This document shows, one piece after another, positions 41,238-50,762 of a stretch of DNA of 64,000 nucleotides (position 1 is the stretch's first letter; each line of letters opens with the position of its first letter). Source of the DNA: Salarchaeum japonicum_A. GTDB lineage: Archaea > Halobacteriota > Halobacteria > Halobacteriales > Halobacteriaceae. A model generated the notes under the pieces. The model was not told the origin of the DNA, searched no databases, and saw only the letters and a program-made list of their open reading frames with translations. The translations under genes were made by a program, and so were the position numbers. The stretch spans positions 930,001 through 994,000 of the forward strand of contig NZ_JBNAMV010000004.1 in NCBI RefSeq assembly GCF_049705945.1, in the 5' to 3' direction.

Positions 41238-41632
41238 TACTTCCCGTGGACGATGCGGCGGAGGGTGCCGCGCGCGGCCGCCGGTTCGTTCTGGTATGAC
41301 GCCGTCACGACCGTGTCCTCGAATTCGACGACGTGCCAGGCGACGTGGTCGACATCGTCGCTTCCGTTCTCCGCGACCTCGTAGTCGGTTCCGTCGAGCC
41401 ATTCCTCGAACTCGTCGCGGGTGCCGGAGTGGACTCGGAGGAGGTTCGCGAACAGCGCGTCCCGCGCGGTCTCCACGACCTCGCCGGTGACGCGCTCGCC
41501 GTACTCCTCCTTGCTGAACTCCATCGCCTTCGCGACCTCGCGGGTGACGTTCTGCGCGGCCGGCCCCACGTCCTCGTACGCCGCGCGAACCTCGCCGTCC
41601 GTCTCGGGCGCGAGAATGCCGTGCGTCTCCAT
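41207..41632 (-). CDS. DUF5809 family protein
   Basis: 141-residue haloarchaeal protein of unknown function (METHGILAPETDGEVRAAYE ... DVDHVAWHVVEFEDTVV). No membrane segment or metal motif is seen. ATG 41632 overlaps the stop of the DUF5810 gene, so the two are coupled and probably work together. Confidence 0.8.
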   Translation of the reverse strand: METHGILAPETDGEVRAAYEDVGPAAQNVTREVAKAMEFSKEEYGERVTGEVVETARDALFANLLRVHSGTRDEFEEWLDGTDYEVAENGSDDVDHVAWHVVEFEDTVVTASYQNEPAAARGTLRRIVHGKYYRDALRTDD

Positions 41633-41979
41633 CACTCTTCGTCCCCCTCTCGCATCTCCTGGGTGAGTTCCATCGCCTCCTCAACGATTGCCTGCTCGTC
41701 GCCGCCGAGGTCGTCGCGGCCGTACCCACCCTCTTGCGCGAAGTGCTGTTCCGCGTGCGCGTGCTCGCCCTCCTCGAACTCCACGTCGGACTCGGGCGCG
41801 TACTCGACGACGACCGCACCGAGTTCGGACTGACTCATCTCGTTCCAGTCGGGCGCGTGCTCGTCCAGCCACGCCTCGTGGTCGGCCTCGTCCAGCATCG
41901 CCGCGAACGCGACGTGGTTCGCGAGATGGTCGGCTTCTGCCTGCGGCACGCCACAGACGGGACACTCGTAGCCACTCAT
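41632..41979 (-). CDS. DUF5810 family zinc-finger protein
   Basis: 115-residue protein. The N-terminus YECPVCGVPQAEADHLANHV is a C2H2-like finger; the remainder is acidic and Glu/His-rich. It forms a conserved pair with DUF5809. Function unknown. Confidence 0.8.
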   Translation of the reverse strand: MSGYECPVCGVPQAEADHLANHVAFAAMLDEADHEAWLDEHAPDWNEMSQSELGAVVVEYAPESDVEFEEGEHAHAEQHFAQEGGYGRDDLGGDEQAIVEEAMELTQEMREGDEE

Positions 41980-42007
41980 GGAGAAGACTGGGAGCGCGAG
42001 ACACTAA

Positions 42008-42490
42008 CTACTCGTGGTTCGCGAGTCGCGCGACCATCACGAACGCGTCCTCGCCGTCGGCGTAGTACCGGTCAAGCGTCCGGTAGTACTCGAAGCCGCG
42101 TTCGCGGTAGAGGGAGATTGCGGGGTCGTTCGACCGACGGACTTCGAGTTTCGCCGAGCGCGCGCCCTGCGCGCGGAGCACGGCGAGGCCGCGGTCGACG
42201 AGCGCGCCGCCGAGTCCATCGCCGCGGTCGTCGGCGTGGACGGCGAGGTCCTTGATGTGGCCGAGCGGCCGGCCGTGGTTCGGGATGGTGTCCGCGACGA
42301 CGAACCCCGCGAGCGCCGCGGCCTCGGGGCGTTCCGCCACCAGAAACCCGGGTTCGCCGAGGTAGCGTTCGAACGCCGAGAACGGCCACGGCTGCTCGAA
42401 CGCCTGTTTCTCGATGCGGAACACGTCCAGCAGGTCGCCCTGGTCGGCTTGTCGAATGCCCGCGTGCTGGAACGGGTCCCCCGATGCCAT
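42008..42490 (-). CDS. rimI: ribosomal-protein-alanine N-acetyltransferase-like GNAT (RimI/ArdI type)
   Basis: 160-residue GNAT acetyltransferase. Acetyl-CoA motif A is IKDLAVHADDRGDGLGGALV, then LEVRRSNDPAISLYRERGFE and YYRTLDRYYADGEDAFVM, the pattern of RimI/Naa10-type N-terminal acetyltransferases. Start ATG 42490 (MASGDPFQHAGIRQAD). N-terminal acetylation is common in haloarchaea. Confidence 0.88.
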   Translation of the reverse strand: MASGDPFQHAGIRQADQGDLLDVFRIEKQAFEQPWPFSAFERYLGEPGFLVAERPEAAALAGFVVADTIPNHGRPLGHIKDLAVHADDRGDGLGGALVDRGLAVLRAQGARSAKLEVRRSNDPAISLYRERGFEYYRTLDRYYADGEDAFVMVARLANHE

Positions 42491-42531
42491 ACCAGAATCG
42501 TTGGTGTGGCGCGGGTAAATGGCCTGCGGCC

Positions 42532-42732
42532 CTACTCGCGGGCGACGTACGCGTAGAGCGCGGCGACGAACACGCCGCCGACGACGGTGGCGAGCGTCCA
42601 CCGCAGTCCGGACTCGGGCGCGTGCTCGTCCGAATCGACGTTCACCCAGACGACTGACAGCAGCCAGAGAGCGAAGACGACGTAGACGGCGCGAGCGTGT
42701 GGAATTATCGAGTCCGCGAGCAGGAACTCCAT
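42532..42732 (-). CDS. small hypothetical membrane protein
   Basis: 66-residue protein with two hydrophobic helices (AVYVVFALWLLSVVWVNV and TLATVVGGVFVAALYAYVA) joined by an acidic loop. No recognised family. Likely real because coding is bounded by both neighbours on the same strand. Confidence 0.65.
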   Translation of the reverse strand: MEFLLADSIIPHARAVYVVFALWLLSVVWVNVDSDEHAPESGLRWTLATVVGGVFVAALYAYVARE

Positions 42733-42810
42733 ACAGGAATGGAGGGCGAGCGCGCACGTATAGGTGGCGCTGTCGCTACGCGACGTGAAAGATAGAGAGA
42801 AGGTGTGGCG

Positions 42811-44799
42811 TTAGTCGTCCGCGGGGGACGCCGTGCCGCTGTCGTCGCCGTACTGCTGCTTCGTGAGGGAGAGCTTCCCACCGGCGGCGAGAATACGGCG
42901 TTCGCGCTCGGACGCGTCGAGGTTGCCGGTCGCCTCCCAGTCGTCGTTCACGCGGACCGTGAACTCCTCCTGGCCGGACCGGACGGCTTCTTCGACGTCG
43001 TCGACGATTTCGATGTCGTCGCCCTGTTCGATCTTCGCGTAGGCGTCCTCGTCAATGGTGAGCGGGAGGAGGCCGAAGTTGAACAGGTTCGCCTTGTGGA
43101 TGCGGGCGAAGGACTGCGCGAGCACGCCCTCGATACCGAGGTACATCGGGCAGAGCGCCGCGTGTTCGCGCGAGCTCCCCTGACCGTAGTTCTCGCCGGC
43201 GACGAGGAAGCCGCCGTCGGACTGCTTCGCGCGCTCGGCGAACGTGTCGTCGACGCGCGAGAGCGTGAACTCGGAGAGTTTCGGGACGTTCGAGCGGAAC
43301 TTCAGGATGTCGGACGTCGCCGGGATGATGTGGTCCGTGGTGATGTTGTCCTCCATCTTGAGGAGGGCTTCACCTTCGAGGTGGGCGTCGAGCGGGTCCT
43401 TGAGCGGGACGTCGCCGATGTTCGGGCCCTTGATGAGGTCGTCGTCGACGGCCTCGTCGGGGCTGATGATGTCGGGGTCGTCCTGGCCCATGCCGGGGCT
43501 GTACGTCGAACCCATCTCGAGGCCGGGGGCTTCGAGGTCGCCGAGTTCGTCGGCGAGGTCGCGGGGGTCGACGATTTCGCCCGTGATGGCCGCGGCCGCG
43601 GCGACCTCGGGGCTGCAGAGGTAGACGGAGTCGTCCTCGATGCCGGAGCGACCCTCGAAGTTCCGGTTGAACGTCCGGAGGCTGACGGAGTCGGAGGCGG
43701 GCACGTGACCGATACCGATACACGCGCCACACGTCGCTTCGCTGAAGTTGACGCCGGCCGCCATCATCTCGGCGGTCCAGCCTTCGCGGGCGAGCATCTC
43801 GCTCGCCTGCTTGGAACCGGGTGCGACGATCATCTCGGTGTGCTTCGCGACCTCGCGGCCCTCCACCATCTTCGCGGCGGGGAGGATGTCCTCGTACGCG
43901 CCGTTGGTGCAGGAGCCGACCATGACCTGTTCGACGTCGACGCCCTCGACTTCGCGAACGGGCACGACGTTGTCGGGCATGGACGGTTCCGCGATGAGCG
44001 GTTCGAGGTCGGAGAGGTCGATGGTGACCGTGTCGGCGTACTCCGCGTCCTCGTCCGGGGAGAGTTCGACGTACTCGTCCTCCCGGCCGATCCGGGAGAG
44101 CCAGTCCTTCGTCTTCTCGTCCGTGCCGAAGATGCTGGAGGTCGCGCCGAGCTCCGTCCCGAGGTTCGTGATGGTGGTGCGCTCGGGGATGGTGAGGGAT
44201 TCCGCGCCCTCGCCCGTGTACTCGAAGATCTTGCCGACGCCGCCCTTGACGGAGAGGCGGCGCAGCATTTCGAGCGCGATGTCTTTCGCGGTCGCCCACT
44301 CGGGGAGTTCGCCTTCGAGCTGGACGTTCACGACTTCGGGGACCTCGACGTAGTACGCGCCGCCGCCCATGGCGACTGCGATGTCGAGGCCGCCTGCGCC
44401 GATGGCGAGCTGGCCGAGGCCGCCGGGGGTCGGCGTGTGGCTGTCGGACCCGAGGAGGGTCTTGCCGGGTGCGGCGAAGTTCTCCTTGTGGACCTGGTGG
44501 CAGATGCCGTTCCCGGGCCGGGAGAAGTACGCGCCGTACGTGCCGGCTGCGCTGCGGAGGAAGCGGTGGTCGTCCGTGTTCTTGAAGTCGAACTGGTACG
44601 TCTGGTGGTCGCAGTACTGCGCGGCGAGTTCCGTCTGGACTTCGTCGAGTTCGAGCGCCTCGAACTGGAGCCAGACCATCGTCCCTGTCGTGTCCTGAGT
44701 GAGGACCTGGTCGATCTCGAGGCCGACTTCTTCGCCGGTCTCGAGTTCACCCTCGACGAGGTGGTCGTCGAGGATTTTTTCGGTAATCGTCTGTCCCAT
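42811..44799 (-). CDS. acn: aconitate hydratase
   Basis: 662-residue [4Fe-4S] aconitase of the citric-acid cycle. Cluster-binding cysteines are seen in MVGSCTNGAYED and FSEATCGACIGIG. Substrate blocks include LLGSDSHTPTPGGLG, GQGSSREHAAL and the swivel domain at the C-terminus. It starts at ATG 44799 (MGQTITEKILDDHLVEGE); an upstream in-frame ATG at 44871 lies beyond the promoter. The reverse-strand TATA at 44825-44833 is about 27 bp upstream, which implies a leaderless mRNA. Confidence 0.95.
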   Translation of the reverse strand: MGQTITEKILDDHLVEGELETGEEVGLEIDQVLTQDTTGTMVWLQFEALELDEVQTELAAQYCDHQTYQFDFKNTDDHRFLRSAAGTYGAYFSRPGNGICHQVHKENFAAPGKTLLGSDSHTPTPGGLGQLAIGAGGLDIAVAMGGGAYYVEVPEVVNVQLEGELPEWATAKDIALEMLRRLSVKGGVGKIFEYTGEGAESLTIPERTTITNLGTELGATSSIFGTDEKTKDWLSRIGREDEYVELSPDEDAEYADTVTIDLSDLEPLIAEPSMPDNVVPVREVEGVDVEQVMVGSCTNGAYEDILPAAKMVEGREVAKHTEMIVAPGSKQASEMLAREGWTAEMMAAGVNFSEATCGACIGIGHVPASDSVSLRTFNRNFEGRSGIEDDSVYLCSPEVAAAAAITGEIVDPRDLADELGDLEAPGLEMGSTYSPGMGQDDPDIISPDEAVDDDLIKGPNIGDVPLKDPLDAHLEGEALLKMEDNITTDHIIPATSDILKFRSNVPKLSEFTLSRVDDTFAERAKQSDGGFLVAGENYGQGSSREHAALCPMYLGIEGVLAQSFARIHKANLFNFGLLPLTIDEDAYAKIEQGDDIEIVDDVEEAVRSGQEEFTVRVNDDWEATGNLDASERERRILAAGGKLSLTKQQYGDDSGTASPADD

Positions 44800-44824
44800 A
44801 GCGTCCGAAACTCCACTGTCTACG

Positions 44825-44833
44825 ATTATAAAT
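44825..44833 (-). promoter_or_regulatory. TATA box of the aconitase gene
   Basis: The + strand attataaat reads ATTTATAAT on the gene strand. Its centre lies about 30 bp from the aconitase ATG, the spacing expected for leaderless transcription in haloarchaea. Confidence 0.6.
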
Positions 44834-44907
44834 CCCGCGTGTTTCAGGACGGGCGTATGTTCCTTATACACACGGAGGGAGTGCGTATGAGGGCGGTTAT
44901 CAGGCGT

Positions 44908-45885
44908 TTAGAGGAGTGCGACGACGGCGGCGAGTGAGAGCGTGCCGACGACGAGGAGGGTTGTGGCGACGACAGCGACGGGCCGCAGGCCGGCGGTGCG
45001 GAAGGCGTCCAGTCGGAGGTCGAAGCCGAGGCCGGCGAACGCGAGGAGGAAGCACGCCTCGGAGAGCGCGTCGAACCCGGACCTGACGGGGGCGGGGAGG
45101 ACGCCGGTGGCGGCGAGCGCAGCGAGTGCGAGAAAGCCGACGAGGAACCCGGGAATCCCGCTAGTGAGCGCGCGCAGGGGGCGGTCAGCGTCGGCGTGTC
45201 CGACGGCGTAGAAGAGGGCGAGGACGCCGATGGCGGTGTTCCGGACGAGCTTCGTGACGGTCGCCCACTGGCCCGCGAGAGGGCCGTATGCGAACCCGGC
45301 GGCGGTGACGGGGCCGGTGGAGAACATCGCGAGGCCGGCCCAGACGCCGAACTCGCGGGGCGTGAGCGCGAGCAGGTGGCCGAGCGCGGGGAAGACGGCG
45401 AGTGTGATGGCGTCGAAGAGGAGGACGGTGGCGGCGGCGTACGCGACGCGCTCCTCGGCGGCGTCGATGCTTCCGGCGACGGCGGCGACGGCGGAGACTC
45501 CGCAGACGCTCGCGCCGGCGGCGAGCAGCGACCCGGATTCGCGGGAGAGCCCGGCGACGCGCGCGCCGAGTTCGGTGACGAGGACGGACGCGGCGACGAC
45601 GGCGGCGACGAGCAAGAGGACGAGCGGGCCGACCGCGGCGAGCGCGCCGAGGCCGAGGGTCGCGCCGAGCGCGACGATACCGGCTTCGAGGAGGCGGCCG
45701 TGGAGCGCGAGACCGGGGGCGAGCGCGTCGGGTGTCGGGAAGGCGTTCGCGGCGACCGCGCCGAACGCGACCGCGAGGAGGAGCGGACTGCCGACGCCGA
45801 CCGCCCGCGATACGGCGACGGCGAGGGCGGCGACGGCGACGAGGACGAGAAAGCCGGGGGCGCGCCGGCGGACGCATTCGCGCAT
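44908..45885 (-). CDS. YeiH-family putative sulfate exporter
   Basis: 325-residue integral membrane protein with about ten helices. The family block GLSRESGSLLAAGASVCGVS and the terminal LLAFAGLGFDLRLDAFRTAGLR match YeiH/UPF0324. Transport of sulfate or taurine-derived sulfite has been proposed for relatives but is unproven. Divergent from dut. Confidence 0.88.
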   Translation of the reverse strand: MRECVRRRAPGFLVLVAVAALAVAVSRAVGVGSPLLLAVAFGAVAANAFPTPDALAPGLALHGRLLEAGIVALGATLGLGALAAVGPLVLLLVAAVVAASVLVTELGARVAGLSRESGSLLAAGASVCGVSAVAAVAGSIDAAEERVAYAAATVLLFDAITLAVFPALGHLLALTPREFGVWAGLAMFSTGPVTAAGFAYGPLAGQWATVTKLVRNTAIGVLALFYAVGHADADRPLRALTSGIPGFLVGFLALAALAATGVLPAPVRSGFDALSEACFLLAFAGLGFDLRLDAFRTAGLRPVAVVATTLLVVGTLSLAAVVALL

Positions 45886-45962
45886 CGCGTCGACGGACGG
45901 CGGGCGGACGGGAGTGCGTGTCGATTCGACACGCCTAACCGGGTCGTGGCGGAGTACGCGGT

Positions 45963-46424
45963 ATGTTCGAGAGTGGCGCGTACGTCGCGGCGGCGCTGGG
46001 CGGCGTGGACGACGAGCAGGTGCAGCCGAACGGCGTCGACCTGACGCTCGCGGGCGTGTACGAGCAGACGATCCCCGGGCGAATCGGAACCGATGGGAAA
46101 GAGGTGGGCGACCGGCGGGCGGTCGACGCGGACGACGACACCTACCGATTGGAACCGGGCGGGTACGTCGTGGAGTACGCGGAGACCGTTCGCATCCCCG
46201 AGGAGCACGTCGGGTTCGTCTACCCGCGGTCGAGCCTCCTCCGGAACTCCTGCATGCTCAACACGGCGGTGTGGGACGCGGGCTACGAGGGGCGCGGCGA
46301 GGGCTTGCTCCAGGTGCATCACGCGGTCGAACTGGAGGCGGGGGCGCGCATCGCCCAGCTGGTGCTCGCGGACGCGGAGCACGAAGAAATGTACGACGGG
46401 AGTTATCAGGGCGAGCGGCTCTAG
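45963..46424 (+). CDS. dut: dUTP diphosphatase / dCTP deaminase family (Dut)
   Basis: 153-residue trimeric dUTPase-fold enzyme that keeps uracil out of DNA. The motifs are QPNGVDLTLAGV, VYPRSSLLRNSCMLNTAVWD and GYEGRGEGLLQV, near the dUTPase and Dcd family. The nucleotide preference (dUTP or dCTP) cannot be settled by eye. Convergent overlap of 4 bp with the lipoprotein gene. Confidence 0.9.
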   Translation: MFESGAYVAAALGGVDDEQVQPNGVDLTLAGVYEQTIPGRIGTDGKEVGDRRAVDADDDTYRLEPGGYVVEYAETVRIPEEHVGFVYPRSSLLRNSCMLNTAVWDAGYEGRGEGLLQVHHAVELEAGARIAQLVLADAEHEEMYDGSYQGERL

Positions 46425-47164
46425 TTCGTCGCTTCGTCCGGGACGGTGATGTCCGTCTCGGTGCCGTACTCGCTGAACGTGATGGTGAGCGTCTGGTCGA
46501 TGGTCTGCCCCTGAATCGTCGCGCTCATGTCGAGCGTCGCCTTCCGGATGCGGTGGGTGTCGACGGCGACGTACTGCGTGACAGAAACCGAGTCGACGGT
46601 GGCGTCACCGCCGACGGAGCTCTGGTTCTCGATGTAGCCCGCGACGCGCTCGGGGTCGGGCTGGACGGAGAGCGCGTACGTCTCGACGCCGTCGACGGTG
46701 GTCTTGTTCAGTACGGTGACCTCAGCGCCGGTGAGGAACTGGACTTGGCGGTCGACCGGCGTGTTGGTCCACGTTCGCTCGGGCGCGGGCCGGGTTTGCC
46801 AGACGCCCTGCGAGTGGATGTACGCGGTGTCGTTGGCGATGTATGATTTGGTTGTCGCGGAGGTCGACTGGTCGCCGCGGGTGGCGGTGGCGTCGCTCTT
46901 CTGGTACATGCGCTCTGCGGTCGTGTTGACGACGCCGGTGAGGTCGATGTCGGTCTGGACGTTCCCGAGGTCCTGCTGGAGGTCAGCGGAGAACTCGTAG
47001 CTCGTGACGGTCGTCATCGCGTCGAGCGTGTCAGCCTGGACCGCGTCGGCGTCGGCGTCCACGTTCGACGTGGTGTCGGTGGGTGACGAGTCGGTGAGGC
47101 CGGCGCAGCCGCTGAGCGCGACCAGGCCCGCGAGGAGGACGAGGGCGACAGTACGTCGATGCAT
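46421..47164 (-). CDS. LolA-like haloarchaeal lipoprotein (DUF7537 type)
   Basis: 247-residue surface lipoprotein with lipobox ALSGCAGLTDS (Cys 20) and a beta-rich mature region of the type annotated as DUF7537 in haloarchaea (TTVTSYEFSADLQQDL, TWTNTPVDRQVQFLTGAEVT). Likely binds a hydrophobic ligand or acts at the cell surface; function unknown. Confidence 0.8.
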   Translation of the reverse strand: MHRRTVALVLLAGLVALSGCAGLTDSSPTDTTSNVDADADAVQADTLDAMTTVTSYEFSADLQQDLGNVQTDIDLTGVVNTTAERMYQKSDATATRGDQSTSATTKSYIANDTAYIHSQGVWQTRPAPERTWTNTPVDRQVQFLTGAEVTVLNKTTVDGVETYALSVQPDPERVAGYIENQSSVGGDATVDSVSVTQYVAVDTHRIRKATLDMSATIQGQTIDQTLTITFSEYGTETDITVPDEATN

Positions 47165-47209
47165 ACACGTACACGGGAAGCCGTCAACCGCTTGTAGCTT
47201 ACGCCTTCG

Positions 47210-49054
47210 TTACTCGTCGACGGGGAGGCGGACGTGGAACGCGGCGCCGCCGAGGTCGTCGGCGCCCTCGACGGTGAGCGCGCCGTCGTACGTCTCGACG
47301 ATGCGGTGACAGAGGTTCAGTCCGACGCCCGTTCCCCCGCTGTCGACGCCCTTTTCGCCGAGGTCGAACACGTCGTCCCTGCGTTCTGGCGGGACGCCGG
47401 GGCCGTTGTCGGCGACGGTGACGACGACCGTGTCGCCGTCGCGCTCGCCGGACACGCGAATCCGCGGAGTGGCGGTGTCGTTGTGTTCGACGGCGTTCGA
47501 GAGGAGGTTCTGGAACACGTCCGGAAGGAGGTCGTCGCCGAGCACGTCCACCGCGGGGAGCGGCGTGTCGAGTTCGAACGCCGCGCTCGGGTAGGTGTCG
47601 CGGGCGTCGTCCACCGCGTCCTTCACCACGGGGGCGAGCGCGACGGGTTCGAGGTCGCGGTGTTCGCCCTCTACGGCTTTCATCAGCGAGCGCATCGTCT
47701 CGATGCGTTCTTCCATGTCGTCCGTGCGCTCGGTCAGCGTGTCGAGGTACTCCTGTGCGTCCGCGTCCACGTGCTCTTCGAGGACGGTGGCGCGGGCGTT
47801 GATGACGTTCACGTCGTTCAGGAGGTCGTGGCGGAACGTGCGCGCGAGCAGTTCGAGGCGTTCGTGCTGGTCGCGCAACCGGGCTTCGCGGTCGAGGCGT
47901 TTCCGCGTCTCGCGGAGGTGGGTGCCGAGGAGTTCCGCGGCAGTCACTTGGGAGTGCTCGAAGTCGTCGCCCGCGCTCGCCTGGAGGACGGCGTCCGTGC
48001 CGACGGGGACGGTGAGCACGGTCGCGCCGTCGACCTCGCGGGTGGTCGCGCCGCCGTCGGTCGGGACCGCGCCGGGTTGGGTGCGGTCGATGCTCGGCCA
48101 GTCGAGCGCGTCACGGGTGCCGCGGGCGGCGACCACGTCGCCGTCGACGACGACGCAGCCGCGGTCGAACCCGACGGCGGTGCGGAGTGCGTTGAGCGTG
48201 CGGTCGTACGCCTCTGTCTCGGTGTCGGCGGCGGAGAGGTCGGAGGCGACCCGGTGGAGATGTTCGAGGCGTTCGCGGGCGGCGGACTCCCGGGCGAGCT
48301 GTTTCTGCTCGGTGATGTCCGAGATGCGGACGTGCGCGCGAACGGCGTCCTCGGTGGTGATGGGCGTGGCGTTGACGAGATACGTGTGGTCGCCGGCGGG
48401 GCCGTTCCACTCGAACTCGACGGTGTCACCGTCGGCGAGCGGGTCGGCGATCGAGTCGTACGTGCCGTTCACGCCGGGTGCGGCGTCGAGAACGGCCGCT
48501 ACGTCGTCGTACTGCGTGCGGAAGGCGTCGTTCGCGGACTCGACGACGGGGCCGTCGTCGAACCGGACGGTGGCGATTGCGTCGTCGGCGTTCTCGTAGA
48601 GCGCGGACAGCCGGTCGCGTTCGAGCGAGAGCCGGGAGTCGTTGCGGCGGCGGCGGGAGTCGTAGATGCCGATGCCGAGCGCGACGACGCCGCCGAACAC
48701 GACGGCGTCGAGCGCGATGAAGTAGGGTTTGAGGTCGTTCTGGACGAACTGCTGGATGCCGAGCACCCACGCGCAGAGCACGGCGAACGCGACGATGACG
48801 CCGAGCGACCACGCCGCGGCGTTCACGACGTACGTGTCCTCCCACTCTCGCGTGTACAGCCAGACGCCGCCGATAGCGAGCGTGAGCGCGAGGACGAGGC
48901 CGGGCGAGTTCTCGAACAGCGTGGACCACAGCGGCTTGGACGGCGGGTTCGCCCAGTCGTCGAAGATGTCGAGCAGCGGGAACCAGAGGAGGCCGACGCC
49001 GAGCGCGCTGACGAGGCCAGCGGACGTGACGCGTCGGAACGAGGGAGCCATCAT
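47210..49054 (-). CDS. membrane sensor histidine kinase (PAS-GAF-HisKA-HATPase)
   Basis: 614-residue sensor kinase. Several N-terminal membrane helices (about 1-130) are followed by a PAS domain (ALYENADDAIATVRFDD) and a GAF-like domain (TAVGFDRGCVVVDGDVV). The dimerisation block LARTFRHDLLNDVNVINARA carries the phospho-His, and the ATPase uses LLSNAVEHN, DNGPGVP and GGTGVGLNL. ATGs at 49054 and 49051 are adjacent; a far upstream in-frame start at 49078 is less likely. No response regulator is adjacent. Confidence 0.9.
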   Translation of the reverse strand: MMAPSFRRVTSAGLVSALGVGLLWFPLLDIFDDWANPPSKPLWSTLFENSPGLVLALTLAIGGVWLYTREWEDTYVVNAAAWSLGVIVAFAVLCAWVLGIQQFVQNDLKPYFIALDAVVFGGVVALGIGIYDSRRRRNDSRLSLERDRLSALYENADDAIATVRFDDGPVVESANDAFRTQYDDVAAVLDAAPGVNGTYDSIADPLADGDTVEFEWNGPAGDHTYLVNATPITTEDAVRAHVRISDITEQKQLARESAARERLEHLHRVASDLSAADTETEAYDRTLNALRTAVGFDRGCVVVDGDVVAARGTRDALDWPSIDRTQPGAVPTDGGATTREVDGATVLTVPVGTDAVLQASAGDDFEHSQVTAAELLGTHLRETRKRLDREARLRDQHERLELLARTFRHDLLNDVNVINARATVLEEHVDADAQEYLDTLTERTDDMEERIETMRSLMKAVEGEHRDLEPVALAPVVKDAVDDARDTYPSAAFELDTPLPAVDVLGDDLLPDVFQNLLSNAVEHNDTATPRIRVSGERDGDTVVVTVADNGPGVPPERRDDVFDLGEKGVDSGGTGVGLNLCHRIVETYDGALTVEGADDLGGAAFHVRLPVDE

Positions 49055-49143
49055 CGAACGTAGAGGAATTCGTGTCAAAAGCCTGTGGGCCGAATCCGCC
49101 CCGGCCCGACAGCCTAATTGGCTCGAACGCGAATCCGCGAGTA

Positions 49144-50061
49144 ATGCCCGCCGACAGTCCGGGACTCCATCACGTCACGTCGCTCGTCGCCGACGCACAG
49201 GACAGCGTCGACTTCTACACGGGCGTGCTGGGCCTCCGGCTCGTGAAGCACACGGTGAACCAGAAGGACATGCTCACCCGCCACCTGTTCTACGGGAACG
49301 AGGCGGGGGAGCCGGGCACGGTGTACACGTGTTTCCCGTACCCGAACGAGGTGCCCGCGCGTCCCGGGAAACCGAGCGTTCCGGCGGCGATGTTCGCCGT
49401 GCCGCAGGGGAATCTCGATTTCTGGCGCGACCGGCTCGACGACCACGACATCAGCCACGAGACGCGGGAGCGACTGGACGAGACGGCGCTCCGGTTCGCG
49501 GACCCGGCGGGGACGACGCTCGAGCTCGTCGCGGCGGAGTCGCCCGTGGAACCGTGGGCCGCGACGGTCCCCGACGAGCACGCGATTCGGGGGTTCCACG
49601 GCGTCACGACGCTGCCCGCGGACCCGTACGCGACCGCGAGCACGCTCGAAACGTTCGGCTTCGCGCTCGACGCGGAGGACGGCGACCGCGTGCGATACCG
49701 CGCGCCCGGCGACCGCGCGACCGTCGTGGACGTGCTGAACCGGAAGGCCGGGTACGGTCGGGAGGGCGTCGGGTCCATCCAGCACGTCGCGCTCCGCGTC
49801 CCCGGCCGCGACGACCTGATGGACTACCACGACCTCCTCAGGGAGCGCGACCTCCGCGTCTCACGCATCCGCGACCGCCGGTACTTCGAGTCGCTGTACG
49901 TCCGCGACCCCGGCGGCATCCTCTGGGAGCTCGCGACCGAGACGCCGGGGTACACGCTCGACGAACCCCGCTCGGACCTCGGCGGGTCGTTCGTGCTGCC
50001 GGAGTTCTTCGCGGACGACCGCGACCTCATCGAATCGCAGCTCCCCGACCTGGAGACGTGA
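49144..50061 (+). CDS. VOC family ring-cleaving dioxygenase-like protein
   Basis: 305-residue protein with two vicinal-oxygen-chelate repeats. The first begins GLHHVTSLVADAQDSVDFYT (metal-ligand His) and the second IRGFHGVTTL; IQHVALRV and GILWELATETPG supply further ligands. It is similar to proteins annotated as ring-cleaving dioxygenases (MhqO type). The stop overlaps the GTG of the esterase gene, mirroring the MhqO-MhqD quinone-detoxification pairing of bacteria. Confidence 0.87.
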   Translation: MPADSPGLHHVTSLVADAQDSVDFYTGVLGLRLVKHTVNQKDMLTRHLFYGNEAGEPGTVYTCFPYPNEVPARPGKPSVPAAMFAVPQGNLDFWRDRLDDHDISHETRERLDETALRFADPAGTTLELVAAESPVEPWAATVPDEHAIRGFHGVTTLPADPYATASTLETFGFALDAEDGDRVRYRAPGDRATVVDVLNRKAGYGREGVGSIQHVALRVPGRDDLMDYHDLLRERDLRVSRIRDRRYFESLYVRDPGGILWELATETPGYTLDEPRSDLGGSFVLPEFFADDRDLIESQLPDLET

Positions 50062-50699
50062 CCCGGCCGCACGCGGACCAGCCGATAGTCGTGTCGGGCG
50101 CACCGCGCGGCGCGGCGGACGCGGGCGTCGTCCTGCTTCACGGGCGCGGCGCGACCGCGCAGGGCGTGACGAACCTCGCGAAACCGCTCTATCGGCACGG
50201 CGTGACGTTCTTCGCGCCCGACGCGGAGCGGAGTCGCTGGTATCCGTACGCGTTCGACCAGCCGCGGGAGCGAAACGAACCACACCTCTCCGGCGCGCTC
50301 GACCAAGTGGATGCCGCGCTCGAGCGTGCCCGCGATTCCGGCCTGCCGCCCGAGCGCGTGCTCCTGTTCGGGTTCAGTCAAGGCGCGTGCGTCGTCTGCG
50401 AGTACGCCGCGCGACACCCCCAGCGATACGGCGGCATCGTCGCGCTCGCCGGCGGCCTGCTCGGCCCCACAATCGACCCGAGCGAGTACGCGAGGAGTCT
50501 CGACGGCACCCCCGTGTTTCTCGGCGTCGGCGCGGACGACGACCGCGTCCCCGCCGCGCGCGTTCAGGACACAGCCGCCGTGTTCGAGTCGCTCAATGCG
50601 GACGTGACCACCGAGATATACGACGGCGTCGGCCACGAGGTGACGGACGACGAGTTCGACCGCGCGAACGCGCTCCTCGACCGACTCATCGAGAACTAG
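50058..50699 (+). CDS. phospholipase/carboxylesterase-type alpha/beta hydrolase (MhqD-like)
   Basis: 213-residue hydrolase. VLLHGRGATAQ forms the oxyanion side, LFGFSQGACVVCEYAA holds the nucleophile Ser, VGADDDRVPA the acid Asp and YDGVGHEVTDDE the His. Start GTG 50058 overlapping the dioxygenase stop (GTGA). Probably acts with the VOC dioxygenase on aromatic or quinone compounds. Confidence 0.87.
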   Translation: MTRPHADQPIVVSGAPRGAADAGVVLLHGRGATAQGVTNLAKPLYRHGVTFFAPDAERSRWYPYAFDQPRERNEPHLSGALDQVDAALERARDSGLPPERVLLFGFSQGACVVCEYAARHPQRYGGIVALAGGLLGPTIDPSEYARSLDGTPVFLGVGADDDRVPAARVQDTAAVFESLNADVTTEIYDGVGHEVTDDEFDRANALLDRLIEN

Positions 50700-50762
50700 C
50701 ACCGAACGTCCCACGATGCGGAGTCTCACACCGCGCGCCACGACGCTGGAGTGCGAGTGCGG

